Positions 13,440 through 19,046 of a stretch of DNA of 19,046 bases are shown here, in pieces (position 1 is the stretch's first letter; each line of letters begins with the position of its first letter). Position numbers and translations under genes: made by a program. The notes below the pieces were generated by a model. It was given only the letters and a program-made list of their open reading frames with translations, searched no databases and had not been told where the DNA came from. The stretch spans positions 1 to 19,046 of the forward strand of contig JANPKV010000100.1 of NCBI GenBank assembly GCA_031426185.1, read 5' to 3'. This DNA is from JAJNPS01 sp031426185 (GTDB taxonomy: Bacteria > Pseudomonadota > Alphaproteobacteria > Rhodobacterales > Rhodobacteraceae).

Positions 13440-16067
13440 ATGGCGCTGACCGAGGCCCATGCCCGGACCGGCGCCGACTGTCTCGCGGCGCTGGAAACCA
13501 CGCCTGATGGCCTGACCACGCCGGATGCGGCGCGCAGGCTCGCCGAATACGGCGCCAACCGCCTGCCCGAGACACGGGCTCGCGGGGTGGTCCTGCGGTT
13601 TCTTCTGCAGTTCCACAACGTGCTGATCTATGTGCTGATCGGTGCTGCAGTGGTCACGGGGGCGCTGCAGCACTGGGTCGATACAGGGGTGATCCTTGCG
13701 GTGGTGCTTGCCAATGCGGTGATCGGCTTTCTGCAGGAAGGCAAGGCCGAGTCGGCGATGGCCGCGATCCGGGGCATGCTGGCGCCAATGGCCCGGGTGT
13801 TGCGGGACGGGCGGCAGGTGTCGTTGGGGGGCGCCGACCTTGTGCCCGGCGACATCGTCCTGCTGGAGGCGGGTGACAAGGTGCCCGCCGACCTGCGCGT
13901 GATCGAGGCACGGGGCCTTGCGGCGCAAGAGGCCATCCTGACCGGTGAATCGGTGCCGGTGGAAAAGGCCGAGCCCCCGGTGGCAGCCGACGCGGCCCTT
14001 GGCGACCGCCGTTCGATGCTGTGGTCCGGCACGCTGGTCACCCAAGGAACGGCGCGCGGGCTGGTGGTGGCAACCGGGACGGGCACAGAGATCGGGCGGA
14101 TCGGCGGGTTGCTGGCCGGAGTCGAGGACATGACCACCCCGCTTGTCGCCCAGATGGACCATTTCGCGCGCTGGCTGACATTTCTGATCCTGCTCTGCGC
14201 CGCGCTTCTGCTGGCCTATGGCTATTTTGTCGGACGCCTGCCGTTTGCCGACCTGTTCATGTCCGTCGTGGGTGTCTCCGTGGCCGCAATCCCCGAGGGG
14301 CTGCCGGCGGTGATGACGATCACCCTGGCCATCGGCGTGCAGGCGATGGCGCGGCAGAACGCCATCACGCGCCGTCTGCCCGCGATCGAGGCAATCGGCT
14401 CCGTCTCGGTGATCTGCACTGACAAGACCGGCACCCTGACCCGCAACGAGATGGTGGTGACCATGGCCGAGACGCCCCAGGGCGTGTTCACCATCGGGGG
14501 CAAGGGCTACGCGCCCGAAGGCCCTGTGGCGCCCCAGGGTGACCTTGCGCGTCTGGGCCTTGCGGCGGCGCTTTGCAACGATGCGAGCCTTGATTTCAGC
14601 GACGGGCAGTGGCGTGTTGCTGGCGACCCGATGGAGGGGGCACTTCTGGCCTTTGCCGCCAAGGCTGGTGGCGATCACGCGGGGCGGCGGCTGGACGCCA
14701 TCCCGTTCGACAGCCGCCACCGCTTCATGGCGGTGCTGACCGACTGTGCGACCGGTCGACTGGTACATGTGAAGGGCGCGCCCGAACGGGTGCTGCGGAT
14801 GTGCGGCGGGATCGACCTACACCACTGGCATGAGCGGGCCGATGCACTCGCGCGTCAGGGGCTGCGGGTGCTGGCGTTGGCCGAACGCGCCGAGACGGGC
14901 GCCGTGATTGATGGTGCCGGGCTGGAGGGAAGCCTCAGCTTTCTTGGCCTTGTCGGCCTGATCGACCCGCCCCGCCCCGAGGCGATTGCCGCCGTGGCCG
15001 CATGCCGGGCGGCGGGGATCCGGGTCAAGATGATCACCGGCGATCATGCCGGAACCGCCGCCGCCATCGGCGCGCAGATCGGGCTGGCGAACCCCCACCG
15101 CGTGCTGACCGGTCACGATCTGGACAAGCTGGACGATGCGCAACTGGCGCTGGAGGTCAAGGATGTCGACATCTTTGCCCGCACCAGCCCCGAGCATAAA
15201 CTTCGCCTTGTGACCGCGCTGCAGGCGCATGGCCTGTCGGTTGCGATGACCGGCGACGGGGTCAACGACGCGCCTGCCCTCAAACGCGCCGATGTGGGCA
15301 TCGCGATGGGGCTGAAGGGGTCGGAAGCCGCGAAGGAGGCCGCCGATCTGGTGCTGGCCGACGACAACTTCGCCAGCATCGCCGCGGCGGTGCGCGAGGG
15401 GCGGACGGTCTATGACAACCTGCGCAAGGTCATCAGTTTTGAGCTTCCCACCAATTCTGGCGAGGCGTTGACGGTCGTTCTGGCGCTTCTCCTGGGTCTG
15501 TCGCTGCCGATCACGGCGGTCCAGATCCTGTGGGTCAACCTGGTTACCGGCATCACGCTGGGCCTCGCACTGGCGTTCGAGCCGACGGAAACCGGCACCA
15601 TGTCCCGCCCGCCGCGCCGTCGCGATGCACCGATACTTTCGGGGGAACTGGTCTGGCATGTGGTATTGATTTCCACCCTGTTCCTTGCGGCGGTGTTCGG
15701 CATCTTCAAATATGCCCTTAACAATGGCTACCCGCTCGCGCTGGCCCAAACCATGGCCATGAACACGCTGGTGGTGCTGGAGATCTTTCATCTGTTTTTC
15801 ATCCGCAACAGTCGCGGTACGTCTCTGACCTGGGCCGCCCTGCGCGGAACGCCAGTGGTGTGGAGCGTGGTTCTCATCATCACGGCCGCGCAACTTGCGG
15901 TCACCTACCTGCCGACGCTGCAGGCGATCCTTGGCACCCGCCGCGTTGCATTGAACGACGGGCTTTTGATCGTCGGGATCGGCGTGGCCTTCTTTGCCAT
16001 CATCGAGATCGAAAAGCAGATCCGGCTGGGCCTGTCGCGCGGCCAGGTTGCCCCGCAGACGGCCTGA
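13440..16067 (+). CDS. P2-type cation-transporting ATPase
   Basis: An 875-residue P-type ATPase of the inner membrane. Domain order: Cation_ATPase_N (about 10-75), M1-M2, actuator with TGES (168-171), M3-M4 with PEGLP (285-289), phosphorylation site DKTGT (Asp328), nucleotide-binding domain with KGAPE (445-449), hinge TGDGVNDAP (604-612) and six C-terminal helices. PEGLP and the SERCA-like M5 NSGE (Asn672, Glu675) point to the PII (Ca2+/Na+/Mg2+) group. In M6 the SERCA NLVTDG becomes NLVTGI, so the Asp800 equivalent is Gly704. That suggests a single cation site or a different ion. The start is ATG 13440, one base after the SDR stop. It ends the FNR-driven operon and is followed by a strong terminator. 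The ion is not assigned. Confidence 0.92.
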   Translation: MALTEAHARTGADCLAALETTPDGLTTPDAARRLAEYGANRLPETRARGVVLRFLLQFHNVLIYVLIGAAVVTGALQHWVDTGVILAVVLANAVIGFLQEGKAESAMAAIRGMLAPMARVLRDGRQVSLGGADLVPGDIVLLEAGDKVPADLRVIEARGLAAQEAILTGESVPVEKAEPPVAADAALGDRRSMLWSGTLVTQGTARGLVVATGTGTEIGRIGGLLAGVEDMTTPLVAQMDHFARWLTFLILLCAALLLAYGYFVGRLPFADLFMSVVGVSVAAIPEGLPAVMTITLAIGVQAMARQNAITRRLPAIEAIGSVSVICTDKTGTLTRNEMVVTMAETPQGVFTIGGKGYAPEGPVAPQGDLARLGLAAALCNDASLDFSDGQWRVAGDPMEGALLAFAAKAGGDHAGRRLDAIPFDSRHRFMAVLTDCATGRLVHVKGAPERVLRMCGGIDLHHWHERADALARQGLRVLALAERAETGAVIDGAGLEGSLSFLGLVGLIDPPRPEAIAAVAACRAAGIRVKMITGDHAGTAAAIGAQIGLANPHRVLTGHDLDKLDDAQLALEVKDVDIFARTSPEHKLRLVTALQAHGLSVAMTGDGVNDAPALKRADVGIAMGLKGSEAAKEAADLVLADDNFASIAAAVREGRTVYDNLRKVISFELPTNSGEALTVVLALLLGLSLPITAVQILWVNLVTGITLGLALAFEPTETGTMSRPPRRRDAPILSGELVWHVVLISTLFLAAVFGIFKYALNNGYPLALAQTMAMNTLVVLEIFHLFFIRNSRGTSLTWAALRGTPVVWSVVLIITAAQLAVTYLPTLQAILGTRRVALNDGLLIVGIGVAFFAIIEIEKQIRLGLSRGQVAPQTA

Positions 16068-16086
16068 ACCGGGCTGCCGCAACGAA

Positions 16087-16123
16087 AATGCCGCCCAAAA
16101 GCTGTGGGCGGCATTCTCTTTTT
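16087..16123. terminator. Bidirectional rho-independent terminator
   Basis: A perfect 11-bp stem (16087-16097 with 16105-16115, loop AAAGCTG) is followed on the plus strand by CTCTTTTT and on the minus strand by TTTCGTT. It lies 19 bp after the ATPase stop, between it and the convergent terC-like gene, and can serve both. A smaller CGGCC/GGCCG hairpin (16137-16151) lies near the end of the terC-like gene. Confidence 0.92.
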
Positions 16124-16156
16124 CCACAAGGTCGGTCGGCCGCAAAGGCCGCCCAC

Positions 16157-17167
16157 TCATGACGAGTGCGTGGTATCCTGCACGCTGTTCCGGGTCTTCC
16201 ACAGCGAGTAGAAGATGCCGGCTGCGATGATGCCGATGGTGATGGCCAGCGACAGGTAGGGGTCGAACTTGCCGAAGAAATAGCTGTAGAACCCCTTCAA
16301 CCCGATGAAGACCAGCACCAGCGCCAACGCATATTTCAGATAGTGGAAGCGGTGCACCAGGGCGGCCAGCGCAAAGTAGAGCGCGCGCAGGCCGAGGATC
16401 GCCATGATGTTCGCCGTGTAGACGATGAAGGTGTCGGTGGTGATCAGAAAGATCGCCGGCACCGAGTCGACCGCAAAGATCACATCGGCAAAGTTGATCA
16501 CGACCAGCGCCACAAACAGCGGCGTCGCGAACAGCACCATCTTGTTCGTCACCGGATGCGGCTGGCGGACAAAGAACTTCTGGCCGTGCAGTTCCTTGGT
16601 GACGTTCATGAACCGTGCCACCAGCCCGACCATCGGGTTCTTCGACACGTCGGTGTCACCCTCCTGGGTGAACAGCATCTTGATGCCGGTGAAGGCCAGG
16701 AAGGCCGCGAAGACCAGCGTCATCCACTTGTAGTTCGAGACCAGTTCCGCACCGATCGCGATCATGATCCCGCGCAGCACGATCACGCCGATGATACCCC
16801 AGACCAGCGCGCGGTACTGGTATTTCCGCGGAATGGCGAAATAGCCGAAGATCAGCGAGATGACGAAGACGTTGTCGATCGAGAGCACCTTCTCGATGAT
16901 ATAGCCTTGGAAATACGAGGCGACCGGGTTGGTCCCGTCGCTGGTCACCAGCGTCCCGTTCGACCAGGCCCACCAGATGTAGCCACCGAACGCGATGGAG
17001 ATCAGGATGTAGAAGGCCGACAGCTTCAGGCTTTCCGCGACGCCGATCTCGTGGTCGTCCTTGTGCAGCACGCCAAGGTCAAAGATCATCAGAGCGACGA
17101 CAATCGTCAGGAACATCAGCCAAAGCCAAAGCGGCTTGCTGATCACTTCGTAAAAGAGAAAATCCAT
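16157..17167 (-). CDS. TerC/Alx family membrane protein
   Basis: A 336-residue inner-membrane protein with about nine hydrophobic segments. It shows the two acidic signature stretches of the TerC family: EKVLSIDNVFVISLIFGYF (about 92-110) and NFADVIFAVDSVPAIFLIT (about 224-242). These carry paired Asp/Glu residues thought to handle metal ions. E. coli Alx, of similar length, exports Mn2+, and other TerC proteins are linked to metalation of exported enzymes and tellurite resistance. The ATG at 17167 has GGGGA five bases upstream. Its leader folds into hairpins (see 17222-17277), but I do not find the conserved yybP-ykoY manganese-riboswitch sequences. It is convergent with the P-type ATPase. 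A metal-homeostasis role is likely; the metal is inferred from the family only. Confidence 0.92.
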   Translation of the reverse strand: MDFLFYEVISKPLWLWLMFLTIVVALMIFDLGVLHKDDHEIGVAESLKLSAFYILISIAFGGYIWWAWSNGTLVTSDGTNPVASYFQGYIIEKVLSIDNVFVISLIFGYFAIPRKYQYRALVWGIIGVIVLRGIMIAIGAELVSNYKWMTLVFAAFLAFTGIKMLFTQEGDTDVSKNPMVGLVARFMNVTKELHGQKFFVRQPHPVTNKMVLFATPLFVALVVINFADVIFAVDSVPAIFLITTDTFIVYTANIMAILGLRALYFALAALVHRFHYLKYALALVLVFIGLKGFYSYFFGKFDPYLSLAITIGIIAAGIFYSLWKTRNSVQDTTHSS

Positions 17168-17221
17168 AGTATCCCCGGTTTGGTTCGTTGCTTCGTGCCA
17201 GGGGAATGTTGGAAAGAGAAC

Positions 17222-17277
17222 GGCCCCGGTCGATTGGCGCCGACATCACAGGCATTGAAATACCTGTCAGAGGGGCC
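17222..17277 (-). other. Foldable leader upstream of the terC-like gene
   Basis: On the minus strand GGCCCC (17277-17272) can pair with GGGGCC (17227-17222). These enclose a 9-bp hairpin at 17267-17248 (one G-T pair, two-base loop region) and a GTCG/CGAC hairpin. The element ends 54 nt before the ATG. It might be a regulatory leader or simply GC-rich pairing. The rest of 17168-17419 holds no gene that I can see; TGACGTCA at 17313-17320 is a short palindrome. Confidence 0.3.
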
Positions 17278-17419
17278 CGGTCGCCATGGCGGGAGTTAGG
17301 TGCTCTTCACGATGACGTCAAGTAGCATCGTGGCCCCGCAGCGGCTCCCCTCATCAGGTTGGCACGGTGTGATCCCCCCTTTGAGAGGGAGGCAGACTGC
17401 GCCAACGCGCCAGACCGCG

Positions 17420-18262
17420 TCAAACCTTTTTGGCGTCGTTCACGATGTTCATCCGCGCGATCCCGCTTTCGCCCAGATCGCCGCTGGCGAAGGGCCCGCC
17501 GTGACACATCTGCCCCGCATCGGTCGGGTCAGGCATTGGTGCCTGGGAATGAATGGTCTCGGCAAAGACCTCGGCATTGTCCTTGGGGCGAAACCCCAGA
17601 AAGCTGGCCTTGCTGTTGTCGATAGGGCTGCGGTCGTTGTTCGACACGCCGTAGATCACCGCAAATCCGGTCGTCGGCGTATCGATGGCGCGGGTGACCA
17701 GCTGCACCAGGTCATCATAGCTGAGCCAGGTGCCAAGGGCCCGCGCGCTGGTCACCTTGGCGCAGGACAGGATGCGCAGATGTACCGATTCCAGACCGCG
17801 CTTGTCCCAGTACATCCGCCCCAGATCCTCGGCAAAGCATTTGGCCAGCCCATAATAGCTGTCGGGCCGGTGCGGCGCGTCAATGCCGATGGCGTCCTGA
17901 CGTGGATGCATGCCGACCGCGTGGATGGACGACGCATAAACGACGCGGCGCACCCCGTGCCGAAAGGCCGCCTCCCAGACGTTGTAGGCGCCGATGAAGT
18001 TCGGGCCGAGCAACTGCTCGAACGGCGCCTCGTCCGGGTGTGCACCGAAATGCATCACCATATCAGCACCTTGCACAAGGCTGTGAATGTCGTCGAAAAC
18101 TGCCAGATCGGCCCGTTGATACCGCTCTCCGGGGTAAAGCTTGCCGATATCCTCATACAGGTCGGACGAGACAAGCTCATCGGCCAATTGCGTCAGCGGC
18201 TCGCGCAGATAGGATCCCAGGCGGCCAGCCGCTCCGGTCAGGACCAGACGTTTCAGCTTCAT
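17420..18262 (-). CDS. udh: Uronate dehydrogenase (NAD-dependent epimerase/dehydratase fold)
   Basis: A 280-residue extended-SDR enzyme closely resembling Agrobacterium uronate dehydrogenase, which oxidises D-galacturonate or D-glucuronate to the aldaro-lactone with NAD+. The cofactor loop is TGAAGRLG (9-16), followed by an acidic residue at the end of beta-2 (SSDLYE). The active site has Ser in ASSIHAVG and the YYGLAKCFAEDL Tyr-Lys pair. Downstream signatures shared with Udh include RILSC, TWLSYDDLVQLV, FLGFRPKDNAE and PMPDPTDA. The ATG at 18262 follows AGGGA by 7 nt; the upstream in-frame ATG at 18373 would overlap the neighbouring gene. It is 22 bp after the FAD oxidoreductase stop, so the two form an operon. 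Activity on a related sugar acid is possible. Confidence 0.88.
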   Translation of the reverse strand: MKLKRLVLTGAAGRLGSYLREPLTQLADELVSSDLYEDIGKLYPGERYQRADLAVFDDIHSLVQGADMVMHFGAHPDEAPFEQLLGPNFIGAYNVWEAAFRHGVRRVVYASSIHAVGMHPRQDAIGIDAPHRPDSYYGLAKCFAEDLGRMYWDKRGLESVHLRILSCAKVTSARALGTWLSYDDLVQLVTRAIDTPTTGFAVIYGVSNNDRSPIDNSKASFLGFRPKDNAEVFAETIHSQAPMPDPTDAGQMCHGGPFASGDLGESGIARMNIVNDAKKV

Positions 18263-18284
18263 CCGCGCATCCCTGTCTTGTCGG

Positions 18285-19046
18285 TCATATGATCGCCTTT
18301 TCCAGATAGGGCTCGCCCGCCGCGATCCGCGCAAACCCCAGGGGCGACAAGTCCAGCGTCCGGTAGCCGCCATAGGTCAGCCATTCCGCCGTCCCCCGCC
18401 CCATCGCCGGGGATTGCTGCAAGCCGTGCCCGGAAAATCCGTTGAGAAACAGAAAGTTGGTTATCTCGGGATGCGGCCCTGCGATCGCGTTCTGGTCCAG
18501 CGTGTTGTAGTCATATTGCCCGGCCCATTCGCGGATGACCTTGATCGCCTCGAACTGGGGGATGCGGGTGGCGATCGTGGGCCAGATGTGGTCCTGCCAT
18601 ATCGTGTGGTCCATGGCAAAGTCGTAAAAGCCGACCGGCGGGTCGTCATCGGCGTGGCCGCCCGCCATATAGGTCGCAGCCGTATCCTGCCGGAAATGCA
18701 CCCCAGACGGATCGATGGTCAAGGGCAGCGGCCTTTCCAGCGGCTGTTCGGCGGTGAAGATCCAGGTGAACCGCTTGCGCGGCTCGATGGGGATGTCGAT
18801 CCCGGCCATGCCTGCGGTGACCGCCCCGCGCGTGCCGCTTGCATTCACCACCTGCCCACAGGCGACCACTTCGCCAGAGCGCAGCGTCACGCTGTCGATC
18901 CGCGCGCCGTTGCGGGTGATCGCCACCACCTCGTTGGCGACATATTCCGCGCCGCGCGCCCGGGCCTGGCGACGAAACCAGTCGAACATCGTGATTCCGT
19001 CGAAATACCCTTCGTCCACCGTATTGATGGATCCCAAGGTCAGATC
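18285..19046 (-). CDS. FAD-dependent oxidoreductase, DAO family, C-terminal part
   Basis: The last 254 residues of a D-amino-acid-oxidase-fold flavoenzyme; the 5' end, including the FAD-binding GxGxxG, is off the window, and the frame stays open at the right edge. Visible features are a central substrate domain and VNASGTRGAVTAGMAG, typical of the second FAD contact. The C-terminal block NFLFLNGFSGHGLQQSPAMG is the conserved FAD-pyrophosphate motif of sarcosine/glycine oxidase and DadA relatives. These enzymes oxidise secondary or D-amines, or 2-hydroxy acids. Its stop precedes the uronate dehydrogenase gene by 22 bp, so both are probably co-transcribed and take part in the same catabolic route. 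The substrate is unknown; a sugar-derived amine or hydroxy acid is a guess from context. Confidence 0.88.
   Translation of the reverse strand, partial: DLTLGSINTVDEGYFDGITMFDWFRRQARARGAEYVANEVVAITRNGARIDSVTLRSGEVVACGQVVNASGTRGAVTAGMAGIDIPIEPRKRFTWIFTAEQPLERPLPLTIDPSGVHFRQDTAATYMAGGHADDDPPVGFYDFAMDHTIWQDHIWPTIATRIPQFEAIKVIREWAGQYDYNTLDQNAIAGPHPEITNFLFLNGFSGHGLQQSPAMGRGTAEWLTYGGYRTLDLSPLGFARIAAGEPYLEKAII

Noticed and set aside
14817..16202. 461-codon minus-strand open frame opposite the P-type ATPase
   Set aside because: Composition is rich in Arg, Gly, Gln and His with no domain; it crosses the terminator and the convergent terC-like gene end.
16166..17299. 377-codon plus-strand frame opposite the terC-like gene
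   Set aside because: The sequence is highly charged and low in complexity, an antisense image of membrane-helix codons; the minus strand has a clear TerC protein.
17313..17320. TGACGTCA palindrome
   Set aside because: An 8-bp palindrome alone, with no second copy or promoter layout, is expected by chance in this amount of DNA.
17168..17419. Possible yybP-ykoY riboswitch, tRNA or small RNA in the terC-udh gap
   Set aside because: The conserved riboswitch loops and any cloverleaf were not found on either strand; only short stems remain, reported at low confidence.
17300..18292. 330-codon plus-strand frame opposite uronate dehydrogenase
   Set aside because: No recognisable domain, and it lies fully over a well-supported gene on the other strand.

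Overview
The window is about 19 kb of gene-dense, GC-rich DNA. It looks like the chromosome (or a large replicon) of an alphaproteobacterium, most likely a Rhodobacterales-type facultative denitrifier. The reasons are the codon use, the tightly overlapping genes, a class I copper nitrite reductase with the CAPGGPMIPWHV motif followed by nirV, and Crp/Fnr-type palindromes in front of the anaerobic genes. The species cannot be named from sequence alone.

Region 1 (1-7566, plus strand) is one compact seven-gene catabolic operon, entered partway through its first gene. It holds the end of an RbsA-type sugar ABC ATPase, an RbsC-type permease, an aldose-1-epimerase-like protein, a crotonase (enoyl-CoA hydratase family), a CaiB-type class III CoA-transferase, a DgoD-like galactonate (aldonate) dehydratase, an M24 metallopeptidase-fold protein and a divergent DapA-family aldolase/lyase. 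Most junctions overlap by 4-7 bp or are 1 bp apart, so the genes are probably made together. Sugar-acid enzymes and CoA-thioester enzymes sit in the same transcript, which is an unusual mix. I infer a catabolic pathway for an unusual sugar or sugar-acid derivative.

Region 2 (7590-11424) is a nitrite-respiration module: a small DUF1858 CxxC protein, a Crp/Fnr regulator, a divergently transcribed pseudoazurin, then nirK-nirV on the minus strand. Three related 14-bp palindromes (consensus TTGTG-N4-CACAA) lie before DUF1858, between the regulator and pseudoazurin, and before nirK. The regulator lacks FNR cluster cysteines and has His where FNR has Glu in the recognition helix, which fits a non-FNR operator.

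Region 3 (11424-16123) is a divergent oxygen-responsive block centred on a perfect FNR box, TTGATCCAGATCAA. To the left is a tandem-domain universal stress protein. To the right is an operon of a small excisionase-type HTH protein, an SDR dehydrogenase and a P2-type cation ATPase, ending in a strong bidirectional terminator.

Region 4 (16157-19046, minus strand) holds a TerC/Alx-type membrane protein with a foldable leader. It also holds a two-gene operon of uronate dehydrogenase and an FAD-dependent DAO-family oxidoreductase that runs off the right edge. Sugar-acid genes therefore lie on both sides of the anaerobic-respiration block. I saw no tRNA, rRNA, CRISPR, insertion sequence, integrase or attachment site.
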